A DNA stretch of 32,381 bases from an uncultured Lachnospiraceae bacterium (GCA_947564735.1 CANOEC010000043.1:1-32381), one strand, 5' to 3'. Shown: positions 23,560 to 32,242, counted from the first letter of the stretch. Made by a program: numbers and translations. The notes: a model not told the origin generated them from the sequence alone.

Positions 23560-24444
23560 CTATAGTGGACGCGAAGCAGGATTAAGGATGCATTCTTTGT
23601 GGCGGTTCAGCAGAGCGGCAAGATAGCTAAAAGCGCTGTTGGACAGAATCATCCCTTTGCACTGGCTCATAAGCTGCAAGTCAATATAATTATTGCCGTT
23701 TACGTTGCCTTCCACATAAGTTACAGTGTGAAAGGTGTTAAAGCCGAGAATAGCTGAATTAGCCCTGCACCAGTCGATATCATCCGAAAAGACAAATAAA
23801 TCCCAGCCGTTGGAATACAGTGTTATAAAGTCCTGCACGATTTGACGGCAGGTATCTACGGGGTAAGACCAGCCGAGAGAAACATAATCTCCGCGGCGGA
23901 TATGGATAGAAAGCGAATGCTGGCTGCGTATCCGTTCCATAAGCGCAATATTTGTGGGCGATACGAGGGGTGGGAAAGCCAGTTCTTTTAGGAAAATATC
24001 TTCATAGCGGTGAAACCACCCGGAATGGACCCAGTAACCGTGATAGTAGGTATCCTTTGGATAATCCTGTATTTCCGGATGATATTCTTTCGGCGGCAGA
24101 AGGAGCACTTCCCCGTCAAAGGGGTTAAATGATTTGTAGTTGTCAAATTCCGCTATCATAACGAACGGTATGCCGATTTCGGTCATGATTTGTGGGATGC
24201 TCTTGCCGTTTTGGCGGTTCTGCAGACAGAAGTCCCAGACATCAGTATCAAGACAATCGCTTAACATCGGCGGATGGAGAGAGAATACACGTTCCAGTTC
24301 ATAGCCATTATGCACGGTGTTTTGTGCAAAGTATGAATCGTCCAGATACATGATGTCTCCGTCGTGGGAAAGAGAATAGTATCTTGTAAACAAATATTGA
24401 AATACCTGATTCGCCAGTCCGCCGTTTAAAAACTGAATTTTCAT
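23560..24444 (-). CDS. GT11 alpha-1,2-fucosyltransferase-like protein
   Basis: A 294-residue protein matching glycosyltransferase family 11, which transfers fucose from GDP-fucose in alpha-1,2 linkage. All recognisable motifs are present: FLNGGLANQVFQYLF (5-19), SIHIRRGDYVSLG with HIRRGDY at 181-187, FVFSDDIDW, and NNYIDLQLMSQCKGMILSNSAFSYLAALL. The open frame extends 56 codons upstream, overlapping the neighbouring gene, but the ATG at 24444 has GAAAGGAC upstream and gives the normal family N-terminus. It lies 40 bp after the fucosyltransferase-like gene and 65 bp before the CgeB-type gene. Genes for GDP-fucose synthesis are not in the window. Confidence 0.9.
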   Translation of the reverse strand: MKIQFLNGGLANQVFQYLFTRYYSLSHDGDIMYLDDSYFAQNTVHNGYELERVFSLHPPMLSDCLDTDVWDFCLQNRQNGKSIPQIMTEIGIPFVMIAEFDNYKSFNPFDGEVLLLPPKEYHPEIQDYPKDTYYHGYWVHSGWFHRYEDIFLKELAFPPLVSPTNIALMERIRSQHSLSIHIRRGDYVSLGWSYPVDTCRQIVQDFITLYSNGWDLFVFSDDIDWCRANSAILGFNTFHTVTYVEGNVNGNNYIDLQLMSQCKGMILSNSAFSYLAALLNRHKECILNPASRPL

Positions 24445-24484
24445 ATCGTGTCCTTTCGGGGAGTTTTGTATCATGTAGCAAATA

Positions 24485-25678
24485 TTAATAAAGGTATGAA
24501 CGCAGCGTGAGAGCATCGTCAATGCCGTAACGTCCCAAATCCCACAGATGTGTCTTTTCAAATCCGTCGGAGAGAAGGAGTGATACAATGGAACCACTGG
24601 TACGTCCGCCAATGAAATACTGGCATTTCGATAATAGAACCAAAGCAGTCAGGTACTCAGTGTTTTTGCGATGGATATCGACTGCATGAGCAAGGTTAAA
24701 TTGATTGATGGTTTCCCCTAAATCAGATGCATAGTATATTTCCTGAGTGGTCAGCAGCCGTTCCTTTAAAACAGAACAAAAAAGCTGTGATATTTCATGA
24801 TCCTCCGTAGCGAGATAACAATAGCTGCAGTTGTATTTTTCCATATACTCTTGAGCTTTTGCAAGTACGATATCGGGCTTAGGCTGAACAGGATGGTTGT
24901 ATGGGGAAAGGTTCGTATAGTCTGTGCCCCTGCATAATACGCCAAGAATTTTTTTGTCGGAATCAAATGGCAGATGGTTTAAACACTGTACAATAGAATG
25001 TTCTGATTGGGATGAAAGAATCAGATATTTATGTGCCATCCTTTGCCAGAACGTCATAAGGTCTGGGTTCATCAGACAATCCATATTATAATTTGGCATA
25101 AAAGAGGGAATGCCGTCCAGAACAGAGACTTCCTCGTCGGTGGCAATATCTGTCAGGGAGATGGAAAAAGGCTGCTTAAAATACAGTTCCCATGCGTTGA
25201 AGGAATATGCCCGGCTTAAGTTAGTAAACATGTTATCTGCATAGGTTGTGTCGATAACGGGAAGATATCCGTTATGAAGGGCAGTGACAATCTGTCCGAG
25301 ATTTGTAATGATATGCGAAGCAAGTCCGGGCGTACTGTCATTGCGTCTGATTAGGCAAATATTTCTGCGGAATTTTATCGTATGTAAAAGAAGAACATCT
25401 AATATCGATAAGAAGCGGTCAATAAATGCACCCTCCTGTGCAGCGGAGTCAAGACCATGCACAAGTTTCGTCAGAGGTGTGATGTCTATGGCGTCTGTAG
25501 AATTGTACTCTAATGAGTCGTACAAAATTTTAAGCCGGCTCAACAAAGTAATATATGGCGAATATGCTTCCCGTCTTTCTGATGTGGTGTGATGGTTTAC
25601 AGACGCTTCTTTCAAAAAGCAGTTCTTCACTTCTTTACCTGCTTGAAATAATTCGTCCGCAATTTCTTTCTGTGTCAT
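24485..25678 (-). CDS. Putative O-fucosyltransferase-like (GT23/GT65-type fold) protein
   Basis: A 397-residue protein. The N-terminal ~100 residues are helical and unrecognised. From about 105 on it looks like the NodZ/alpha-1,6-FucT/protein O-fucosyltransferase superfamily: ASHIITNLGQIVTALHNGYLPVIDTTY, then LGVLCRGTDY (245-254, equivalent to the conserved Arg motif), CYLATEDHEI (287-296) and FIGGRTSGSIVSLLL. It is the first gene of the minus-strand operon, with a clear promoter, and is followed by a GT11 fucosyltransferase. A fucose transfer role is therefore plausible, but the family call is from motif shape only, and it could use another sugar. Confidence 0.65.
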   Translation of the reverse strand: MTQKEIADELFQAGKEVKNCFLKEASVNHHTTSERREAYSPYITLLSRLKILYDSLEYNSTDAIDITPLTKLVHGLDSAAQEGAFIDRFLSILDVLLLHTIKFRRNICLIRRNDSTPGLASHIITNLGQIVTALHNGYLPVIDTTYADNMFTNLSRAYSFNAWELYFKQPFSISLTDIATDEEVSVLDGIPSFMPNYNMDCLMNPDLMTFWQRMAHKYLILSSQSEHSIVQCLNHLPFDSDKKILGVLCRGTDYTNLSPYNHPVQPKPDIVLAKAQEYMEKYNCSYCYLATEDHEISQLFCSVLKERLLTTQEIYYASDLGETINQFNLAHAVDIHRKNTEYLTALVLLSKCQYFIGGRTSGSIVSLLLSDGFEKTHLWDLGRYGIDDALTLRSYLY

Positions 25679-25731
25679 ATCAGATATCCTTTATGCTCAT
25701 AATATTTATGGTTTGTGGTCAATATGGATAT

Positions 25732-25760
25732 ATTGTACCACGCGTGGACAGTCGTCACAA
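25732..25760 (-). promoter_or_regulatory. Sigma-A promoter of the fucosyltransferase operon, with palindrome in the spacer
   Basis: On the minus strand TTGTGA (25755-25760), 17-nt spacer, TACAAT (25732-25737). A perfect 10-bp palindrome CCACGCGTGG (25738-25747) fills the spacer right next to the -10 and is a candidate operator. The gap 25679-25977 otherwise holds only the opposing SigD promoter of flaG. Confidence 0.75.
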
Positions 25761-25851
25761 CGTAAAAAAGGAAATTCACAGAATTCGGTGGGCAGACAAA
25801 GTCAATATACGTCAATCATCATAAAACGGTCATAAATTTGTTCCCAATCAC

Positions 25852-25878
25852 TAAATTTTTACTAAATATATCCGATAT
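25852..25878 (+). promoter_or_regulatory. Sigma-28 (SigD) promoter of the flaG-fliD-fliS operon
   Basis: TAAA (25852-25855), 16-nt spacer, CCGATAT (25872-25878). About 100 bp of leader precede flaG. It diverges from the minus-strand sigma-A promoter about 90 bp away. Confidence 0.88.
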
Positions 25879-25977
25879 AAGCTATAAGAGATTACGTCTG
25901 TCTTTTTGCCGGAGATAAAAGACGTTATCATAAGACGATTCTATTAATTATACAATATCACACGGAGGTGATTGGAG

Positions 25978-26445
25978 ATGGCGATTGAACCATTAAACAG
26001 TGCCATAACTTATCAGGCACAGGCAGCAGCGAAGCCGCAGACAGTAACGCCGGTAAACACGGAGGTTCCGGAAGACGGTCAGACAGTCAATGTCGATGAA
26101 ACGACGGCAGCGGTGACCAGACCACAGGCTGAGGACGATAGAAGCAGCGGCGGACAGAGTGACAGTCAGCAGCAGGAGGCATCGGCAAACACGGCGAATC
26201 GGGGCAAGCAGCAGCCGATTAATAATGAGCAGCTTAAGAAAGCAATTGCTGAAATGAACAGAAAGATTAATAACAGCAATGAGGAAGCTGTATTTGGCGT
26301 TCATGAGGACACCAACAGAATTATGATTAAGATTATGGATAAGGATACCAAGGAAGTCATCAAGGAATTCCCGCCCGAGAAAACGCTTGATATGATTGCG
26401 CGTATATGGGAGATGGCAGGTATTCTTGTAGATGAAAAAAGATAA
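25978..26445 (+). CDS. flaG: FlaG-family flagellar protein
   Basis: A 155-residue protein. The C-terminal 70 residues match FlaG (LKKAIAEMNRKI, FGVHEDTNRIMIKIMDKDTKEVIKEFPPEKTLDMIARIWEMAGILVDEKR); the first ~80 are polar, Gln/Thr/Ala-rich and probably disordered. FlaG influences filament length or cap function in other bacteria. The frame starts with a TTG at 25972, but ATG 25978 is chosen with GGAGG (25964-25968) 9 nt upstream. It precedes fliD, as is usual. Confidence 0.92.
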   Translation: MAIEPLNSAITYQAQAAAKPQTVTPVNTEVPEDGQTVNVDETTAAVTRPQAEDDRSSGGQSDSQQQEASANTANRGKQQPINNEQLKKAIAEMNRKINNSNEEAVFGVHEDTNRIMIKIMDKDTKEVIKEFPPEKTLDMIARIWEMAGILVDEKR

Positions 26446-26465
26446 GTGGTTAGGAGGTAATTAGA

Positions 26466-28667
26466 ATGCCAATCAGAATTACAGGTATGTATTCCGGTCT
26501 GGATACGGAGAGTATTATCAGTGAACTGGCTTCGGCACAGAGTTACAAGAAGACGAAGCTTGTGAAAGAGCAGAAGAGGCTCAGCTGGAAACAGGATGCA
26601 TGGAAATCATTGAATACGAAGCTTTACAGTTTCTATCAGAAGCTCGACGATTTGCGTCTGCAGAGTTCCTATATGAAGAAGAAAACCATTTCTTCCAATC
26701 CGAATGCTGTCAGCGTAGTAAGTAATGGCAATGCGGTTGAGGGAATCCAGTCGATTTCCGTAACGGATCTTGCAAGAAGCGGCTATCTGACCGGTGGAGA
26801 ACTGAGAACAACCAGCGGCGCCAAGGCGACAGGAAGCACAACCTTGGAACAGTTAGGTTTTACGGGAACAGACGGCAGCATCAGCGTGAATACCGGTAAC
26901 GGAACGGTCAAGATTGACGTGACCAAGGATACGACAATCGACCAGTTCGTGAAGCAGTTAAGTAACGCAGGCATTAACGCGAATTTTGACGCGAATTATC
27001 AGCGTATTTATGTGAGCTCCAAGGAAACGGGCAAACTGGCGAACTTCACATTGACAGGCAACGATGCGGCAGGCATGAACGTGCTTGCATCATTGGGACT
27101 TTTGTCAAAGGAAGACATTAACAGCGGCGTTTACGATACATGGGCTGCATATAAGGATGCGGCAGGAAACAGGACGGCGGCGTATGAGCAGGTCATTGAC
27201 AATGAGATTGCAAAGCGTGCGGCTGCTTACAAGGCTGAGAATGATAAGCTTACGGCGGCGAACGAAACGCTTAAGAAGAAAAATGAAGAAGCAAAAGCTG
27301 CCTATGAGAAGGATTACCCGAATGCGGATCCGGCGGAAACCGCCAGCGTTTTGAAAGAGAGTCTCTACGGACATGATGAAGACCAAGTGGTAGGCGGTGA
27401 GACGAAGAAGGTTCATGTAGAGGGTACGCTTGAAAAGAAGGTCAATGATGCGAAGAAGGCACTGGAAGAGGCACAGAAGCATCTGAAAGATTTGAAGAAT
27501 AGCGGAGCTTCCGCGGCTGATATTGAAGCGGCAGAGAAGGCGGTGACAGAGAAGTCACAGGCGTCATCCGAGGCACAGAGTGAATTCAATACTGCCAAGG
27601 GTAAATATAGCTATTTGAATACAATCGAAGAGAATAATAAGACGATTGCCAAGAATGAAGCGAAAATCAATCAGAATGCGCCTAAGTTTTCAGTAGACGG
27701 AGACGGCAAGGTTACGGGTACTGCTGCGCTCAGAACGGAAGTGGAGACAGAGTTTGACAAGAAGGTTGACGAGTCTAAGGCGATTGTAGCAAATAAGGCA
27801 ACCTACGAGGCTATGGCAAAGGGCACCAAGATTGACGGTACCGATGCGACGATTACTTTGAATGGTGTAGATTATACTTCTAAGAGCAACAGCTTCAGCA
27901 TCAATGGAATGACGATTACGGCGCTTGATAAGACCACAAGTCCGGTTACATTATCAACGACAACCGATACAGACGGTATCTACGACATGATCAAGGGACT
28001 CTTTACGGAGTACAATAAATTGATCAATGAAATGGATGCTCTGTATAATGCGGATGCCGCGAAAGGGTATGATCCGCTGACGTCAGAGGAGAAAAAGGAA
28101 CTGACGGACGACGAAGTTGAAGAGTGGGAGAAGAAAGTAAAGGATTCTTTGTTAAGAAGAGATTCTTCCTTGAACAGCGTAGCATCCGTGATGAAAGAGG
28201 TAATGCTTCAGGGTGCCGAGGTGGGCGGAAAGACTTTATATCTGTCAGACTTTGGAATCAATACGTTAGGCTACTTTAATGCGGCGGACAATGAGAAGAA
28301 TGCTTACCATATTGACGGCGATAAAGATGACACATCTGTCAGCGGCAATAAGGATAAGCTTAAGACTATGATTGCATCCGATCCGAATACAGTCATGAAT
28401 TTCTTTACCAAGCTGACCAACAATATGCATGATAAACTGCAGGAAAAAATGGCTGCGGTGAAAGATACAAGCAGCGCGCTTACTTTCTATAATGACAAAT
28501 TGATGAAAAAGGAGTATGATGAATATACGACTAAAATCAAGAAGCAGGAAGATAAGGTAAATGCCCTGATGGATAAGTGGTATGCTAAGTTTTCAGCAAT
28601 GGAGACTGCTATGGCGAAACTGCAGTCCAAGAACAATGCGTTATCCGGTTTGCTTGGCGGAGGCTGA
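26466..28667 (+). CDS. fliD: Flagellar filament cap protein FliD (hook-associated protein 2)
   Basis: A 733-residue FliD; it caps the filament and folds flagellin subunits as they emerge. The N-terminus (ITGMYSGLDTESIISELASAQSYKKTKLVKEQKRLSWKQDAWKSLNTKLYSF) and the C-terminus (SSALTFYNDKLMKKEYDEYTTKIKKQEDKVNALMDKWYAKFSAMETAMAKLQSKNNAL) are canonical, and the FliD_C signature segments (SFSINGMTI, DGIYDMIKGLFTEYNKLINEMD) are present. It is about 230 residues longer than Bacillus FliD because of an Ala/Lys/Glu-rich, predicted coiled-coil insertion at roughly 240-430. AGGAGG lies 8 nt before the ATG. It begins 20 bp after flaG. Confidence 0.95.
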   Translation: MPIRITGMYSGLDTESIISELASAQSYKKTKLVKEQKRLSWKQDAWKSLNTKLYSFYQKLDDLRLQSSYMKKKTISSNPNAVSVVSNGNAVEGIQSISVTDLARSGYLTGGELRTTSGAKATGSTTLEQLGFTGTDGSISVNTGNGTVKIDVTKDTTIDQFVKQLSNAGINANFDANYQRIYVSSKETGKLANFTLTGNDAAGMNVLASLGLLSKEDINSGVYDTWAAYKDAAGNRTAAYEQVIDNEIAKRAAAYKAENDKLTAANETLKKKNEEAKAAYEKDYPNADPAETASVLKESLYGHDEDQVVGGETKKVHVEGTLEKKVNDAKKALEEAQKHLKDLKNSGASAADIEAAEKAVTEKSQASSEAQSEFNTAKGKYSYLNTIEENNKTIAKNEAKINQNAPKFSVDGDGKVTGTAALRTEVETEFDKKVDESKAIVANKATYEAMAKGTKIDGTDATITLNGVDYTSKSNSFSINGMTITALDKTTSPVTLSTTTDTDGIYDMIKGLFTEYNKLINEMDALYNADAAKGYDPLTSEEKKELTDDEVEEWEKKVKDSLLRRDSSLNSVASVMKEVMLQGAEVGGKTLYLSDFGINTLGYFNAADNEKNAYHIDGDKDDTSVSGNKDKLKTMIASDPNTVMNFFTKLTNNMHDKLQEKMAAVKDTSSALTFYNDKLMKKEYDEYTTKIKKQEDKVNALMDKWYAKFSAMETAMAKLQSKNNALSGLLGGG

Positions 28668-28716
28668 TGAGAACGGATAGAACGAATGGCAGGGTTGATC
28701 AAGGAGGAGAATGACT

Positions 28717-29097
28717 ATGCCGGCACGTAATCCCTATGCGGAATATACAACGAATAAGATAATGACGGCTACCCCAGCGGAAGTGACGTTAATGCTCTAT
28801 GAAGGTGCGATTAAGTTCTGCAATATCGCCATTACGGCAATTGAACATAATGATATCCAGAAGGCGCACACCAATATTATGAAGGCAGAGCGCATTATTG
28901 AGGAATTTCGTAATACCTTAGACCGTAAATATTCCGTGGCAGAAGACTTTGACAGAATCTATGTATATCTGCTGCAGCGTCTCTTTGAGGCGAATGTCAA
29001 GAAAGATAAGGAGATTCTGGAAGAAGTCAATATGCACTTAAGAAGTGTCAGAGACACTTGGAAAGAAGTCATGAAGCGTAATTATGAGGCAAATTAA
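28717..29097 (+). CDS. fliS: Flagellin export chaperone FliS
   Basis: A 126-residue helical-bundle chaperone that binds the flagellin C-terminus before export. NPYAEYTTNKIMTATPAEVTLMLYEGAIKFCNIAITAIE and the AHTNIMKAERIIEEFRNTLD helix are diagnostic; the length is normal. An ATG at 28711 is in frame, but AAGGAGGAG (28701-28709) is too near it. The ATG at 28717 gives normal spacing and the usual N-terminus. Confidence 0.95.
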   Translation: MPARNPYAEYTTNKIMTATPAEVTLMLYEGAIKFCNIAITAIEHNDIQKAHTNIMKAERIIEEFRNTLDRKYSVAEDFDRIYVYLLQRLFEANVKKDKEILEEVNMHLRSVRDTWKEVMKRNYEAN

Positions 29098-29120
29098 ACA
29101 GTGATAGAAAGGGATACGGC

Positions 29121-29597
29121 ATGAGTCAGAGCGGCGCGCAGATATTGATGGAGAGCCTTGAGAAAAAGAATCAGATACTTGACGAGATTATTCGGGAGAA
29201 TATGGTACAGGAGAAGATTCTGAAAGAAGAAGAACTGGACATGGATGCGCTGGATGTGTCTACGGACAGATTGGGTGAGCTTACGGAGCGTCTGGAACGG
29301 CTTGATGATGGCTTTGAGGCGGTGTATGACAGAACCAGAGAGGAACTGCTGGCAAACAAAGAGCATTATCGGCAGGAGATTACCAGAATGCAGGAATTGA
29401 TTGGGCAGATTACGGATAAGGTCGTGAAGATCAATGCCAGTCGGATGCGCAATAAAATGCAGGCGGAGGCGCAGTTTAAGAAAAGTCGGGATCAGATTGG
29501 CAAGGCAGTGTCTCAGGTCAGGGTAAGCCGCAGTTATTATAACAATATGAATCAGCTCAATTATGTGAGTCCTCAGTTTTATGATAATAAGAAATAA
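29121..29597 (+). CDS. FliT-like flagellar protein (putative chaperone)
   Basis: A 158-residue, entirely helical, highly charged protein with heptad-like spacing across about residues 5-35 and 50-125. It follows fliS by 23 bp in the place where FliT or an equivalent stands in other operons, and its start (SLEKKNQILDEIIRENMVQEKIL) resembles FlgN/FliT-type chaperones. Sequence alone does not settle the family, so no symbol is given. GAAAGGG-type ribosome binding site. A bidirectional terminator follows. Confidence 0.75.
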   Translation: MSQSGAQILMESLEKKNQILDEIIRENMVQEKILKEEELDMDALDVSTDRLGELTERLERLDDGFEAVYDRTREELLANKEHYRQEITRMQELIGQITDKVVKINASRMRNKMQAEAQFKKSRDQIGKAVSQVRVSRSYYNNMNQLNYVSPQFYDNKK

Positions 29598-29614
29598 GAT
29601 GTTTTTTAAGAATG

Positions 29615-29655
29615 AAAAAACGGTAAAGCAGGCGGATGCCGGCTTTACCGTTTTT
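29615..29655. terminator. Bidirectional terminator between the fliD operon and the radical SAM gene
   Basis: AAAAAACGGTAAAGC (29615-29629) pairs with GCTTTACCGTTTTT (29642-29655). The A and T runs at both ends make it work on either strand, and the flanking genes converge on it. Confidence 0.93.
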
Positions 29656-29682
29656 GGTATGTTGGGTAAACATGGGAAGAGC

Positions 29683-30816
29683 TTAAGTAATCACCCAGTC
29701 TTCCAATACGCTGCTTTTCCCGACAACTTCCCAAGGGCGTGACTGACCGGAAACACAGTAGTAACAGCGTTGCATAGGAAGCAGCAATCCGGTTTTCAGA
29801 CTGGTGAGGGTTAGCGTGTCGTCATATAAATCAATCCCCTCGTCAATCGGTAGATTCTGCGAAAAAGCATCGTTAAAATATTTGCTGGTGTAAGGCGCAT
29901 AGCAGGGCGCCAGCTTTCCGTCCTGAAGACAGGTGCAGGACGCCTGAAAACAACTGTAAAAGAAATTCTCGTCGGTATGGGGCTTAAACGTCTGCATTTT
30001 GCTAAATTCCGTGGTCAGTTCCGTGATTGTGTAAGGGATTTCTTTTTCGTAAAGAAAACGCTTTATTTCTTGAATTTTTTCTTGGAGCGGCGGATAAAAG
30101 GAAATATGTATAAAAGCCATCTTTTCTTTCATGAGTTCAATCAGTTCAGCATTCATTTGCTGGATTAGCAGTCCGTTTGTCACAACGGTGATGATGCTGG
30201 CAGGATATAATTCCCGAGTAAGCGAAATGAATCTGCCAAGTTCCGGATTCAGCAAAGGTTCGCCGCCAAGAATACGGATGATGCCAATATCCGGAATGTA
30301 GCGTTTCAATTGATGTAAATCGGAAGAGAATCTTTCGTAATCTGCAAAAACCGGCTCGGGAACAAGCGGTGAATAATGTGTACAGTATTTACAGTTCAGG
30401 TTACAGTGGTCTGCAACGTGAAATTCCAAATATGACAGATATGGATCGGACAGGATTGGGGTGATAAGCGAAGCCACCAGTTCCGGATTCGTCCGTACCC
30501 GCTCGCTTAATCGGATACCCGAATAGATATCATTTACATTCACTCCGTTTCGTAACAATGCCAAGACGATGTTGTTATGGCGGATATAATACTCCTTGGG
30601 AATAACGATGGAGATTAACTGACCTGAAGCATATTGCTGTGTAAAAGCATGCAGGGATATTTCACCGTCATTTTGCGGGGCGCCAAGGACAACGAAAGCG
30701 TCAACTTGGATTTCTTCTCCGCCGTTTTGTGTAAAAAGCTCGGAATATTCGTTTTCCAGAATATCCTTCATCAAAAGGCTCCATTTAGAATTTCCAAAAA
30801 CTGCGATATGTAACAT
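29683..30816 (-). CDS. Radical SAM protein in flagellar glycosylation locus
   Basis: A 377-residue protein. Residues ~1-105 form an unrecognised N-terminal region beginning MLHIAVFGNSKWS, possibly a Rossmann-like nucleotide-sugar or partner domain. The radical SAM core starts near 125 with CNLNCKYC (138-145, the CxxxCxxC cluster ligands), followed by IIRILGGEPLLNPEL (the GGEP SAM-binding motif) and TVVTNGLLI. A cysteine-rich C-terminus (CFQASCTCLQDGKLAPC, then MQRCYYC) suggests a second Fe-S cluster of SPASM/twitch type. GGAGGAATC precedes the ATG. It lies downstream of a CgeB-type glycosyltransferase gene and next to flagellin. Substrate unknown: a glycan sugar or a protein side chain are both possible. 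Confidence 0.88.
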   Translation of the reverse strand: MLHIAVFGNSKWSLLMKDILENEYSELFTQNGGEEIQVDAFVVLGAPQNDGEISLHAFTQQYASGQLISIVIPKEYYIRHNNIVLALLRNGVNVNDIYSGIRLSERVRTNPELVASLITPILSDPYLSYLEFHVADHCNLNCKYCTHYSPLVPEPVFADYERFSSDLHQLKRYIPDIGIIRILGGEPLLNPELGRFISLTRELYPASIITVVTNGLLIQQMNAELIELMKEKMAFIHISFYPPLQEKIQEIKRFLYEKEIPYTITELTTEFSKMQTFKPHTDENFFYSCFQASCTCLQDGKLAPCYAPYTSKYFNDAFSQNLPIDEGIDLYDDTLTLTSLKTGLLLPMQRCYYCVSGQSRPWEVVGKSSVLEDWVIT

Positions 30817-30877
30817 GATAGATTCCTCCAGTTATTACGAGATAAAATATGCAGCATTTGCTGCAAGTAAATGGCAG

Positions 30878-32062
30878 TTACAGCAGGGATAATAAATCGC
30901 GGTGCAGTTCCTGTGCTCTGGATTTCCATGTATGTTCCGTAGAGGTAAGGCGGTATCCGGCAGATGCAATGGACTGTAGTGTATTGTCACTTGCCAGTAT
31001 ATGCTTAATCTGCTGTGGTAAATCCTCCAGCCGCGCTGGATGAAGAGGAAAAGAAATCCATGTATCGGAAGGCAGAGTCTCTTCTAAATAAGAGGAAGTT
31101 TCTGAGACCACAACGGCTCCGCGCAGCATTGCATTGAAAATGCGTTCATGACTGCCATCTTTAAACCATGGCATTGTATTTAGGACAATTTTACTGTCCT
31201 CCATTTTTACAAGTACCTCTTCTGGAGCAATACGACCGCCATAATGCACATTGGGGTGGTCAATCCAGTCGCATCCGCCCCACCCGTCACCATATATGGT
31301 AAGGGGGATTCCGGCTGTCGCCACAGAACCGACGATTTTTTCTCTGTAATAGGAACTGACAACTCTTTCGATATAGACGCATGAGGAAATAAAGATGCGC
31401 AGTTCTTCGTCGGGCAGACGGATGCCGTTTTGCAGAAGTTGTTCCTCGACAACGGATTCTATTGTGCAATCCGGATGTGCAAGCAGCCAGTCAATGCTGT
31501 TTTTGCAGATTTGTTCCGCAGGGAAATGAAAGAGTGAAAAATCTGGTTTCTGGGATACTGCATAATCAGCGAACAGACTGCCGGCATATAGGACATCTAT
31601 CGTTCTTTCAGCGACCGGCTTCGGAGCGTGATGTGCAGGTGTGCCGCCGTGAGGGAGGAAACCGGTGAAGGGAATGTCGGGGTAAAACCGCTCTATATAA
31701 CGGCTGTGATTGCGGTCAATGCTCAGTACAATACCCGTGCGGGGCGTGCGCATTAAAATATTGTGATACCAATAGGGATGGTCCACCAGAATATTGATAC
31801 ACGGGATATCAAGAACTTCCCAGACATTTTCACCAGAAGGAAGCTGCATACCGAAAAATGGCATGTTAAAGCCGATCATGGCGGTTATGGGTTCCTTCTG
31901 TATAAATTCATAAAGTAAACCGAGGCTTAGGGCGCTCTGTTGCAGGTCAAATTCAAAAGTTTCATACCCCAGCGTTTCAAATTCCTGTTTCAGTTGATTG
32001 CTGAAGAGATTCAGAGTATCTAATTCACTGTGAAAGAAGACCAGCTTTCCGGATGTCCGCAT
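30878..32062 (-). CDS. DUF3880/CgeB-type glycosyltransferase, second copy
   Basis: A 394-residue GT-B-type glycosyltransferase of the same broad family as the 22238-23494 gene but clearly diverged from it. N-terminal part: LVFFHSELDTLNLFSNQLKQEF and INILVDHPYWYHNIL, then SIDRNHSRYIERFYP and DVLYAGSLF. C-terminal donor-side part: LTIYGDGWG, VHYGGRIAPEEVLVKMEDSKIVLNTMPWFKDGSHERIFNAMLRGAVVVSETSSYLEE. It begins the minus-strand operon that ends with the radical SAM gene, 62 bp downstream, and diverges from flagellin. Most likely adds a sugar to flagellin in the cytoplasm before export. Confidence 0.88.
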   Translation of the reverse strand: MRTSGKLVFFHSELDTLNLFSNQLKQEFETLGYETFEFDLQQSALSLGLLYEFIQKEPITAMIGFNMPFFGMQLPSGENVWEVLDIPCINILVDHPYWYHNILMRTPRTGIVLSIDRNHSRYIERFYPDIPFTGFLPHGGTPAHHAPKPVAERTIDVLYAGSLFADYAVSQKPDFSLFHFPAEQICKNSIDWLLAHPDCTIESVVEEQLLQNGIRLPDEELRIFISSCVYIERVVSSYYREKIVGSVATAGIPLTIYGDGWGGCDWIDHPNVHYGGRIAPEEVLVKMEDSKIVLNTMPWFKDGSHERIFNAMLRGAVVVSETSSYLEETLPSDTWISFPLHPARLEDLPQQIKHILASDNTLQSIASAGYRLTSTEHTWKSRAQELHRDLLSLL

Positions 32063-32110
32063 AATATACCTCGAATATGTTTTAGTGTAAAGTCCTTTGT
32101 GTGTACGGAA

Positions 32111-32139
32111 AGTATAGCATTTTTATGTTTGTATGTAAA
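32111..32139 (-). promoter_or_regulatory. Sigma-A promoter of the glycosyltransferase/radical SAM operon
   Basis: On the minus strand TTTACA (32134-32139), 17-nt spacer, TATACT (32111-32116), about 50 bp before the glycosyltransferase start. Confidence 0.8.
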
Positions 32140-32215
32140 GCTGGCGGCTTTATTTAAGGAAAGGGATGGGCAACTAGTAAAGAAAGAATCAAAAAGAAAA
32201 AAGTGAAAAAAGACC

Positions 32216-32242
32216 TAAAGGAAATGCAGAAACCGCCGATAT
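32216..32242 (+). promoter_or_regulatory. Sigma-28 (SigD) promoter of flagellin
   Basis: TAAA (32216-32219), 16-nt spacer, CCGATAT (32236-32242), preceded by an A-rich tract that may act as an UP element (about 32180-32210). It is followed by a ~120-nt leader. Confidence 0.9.
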
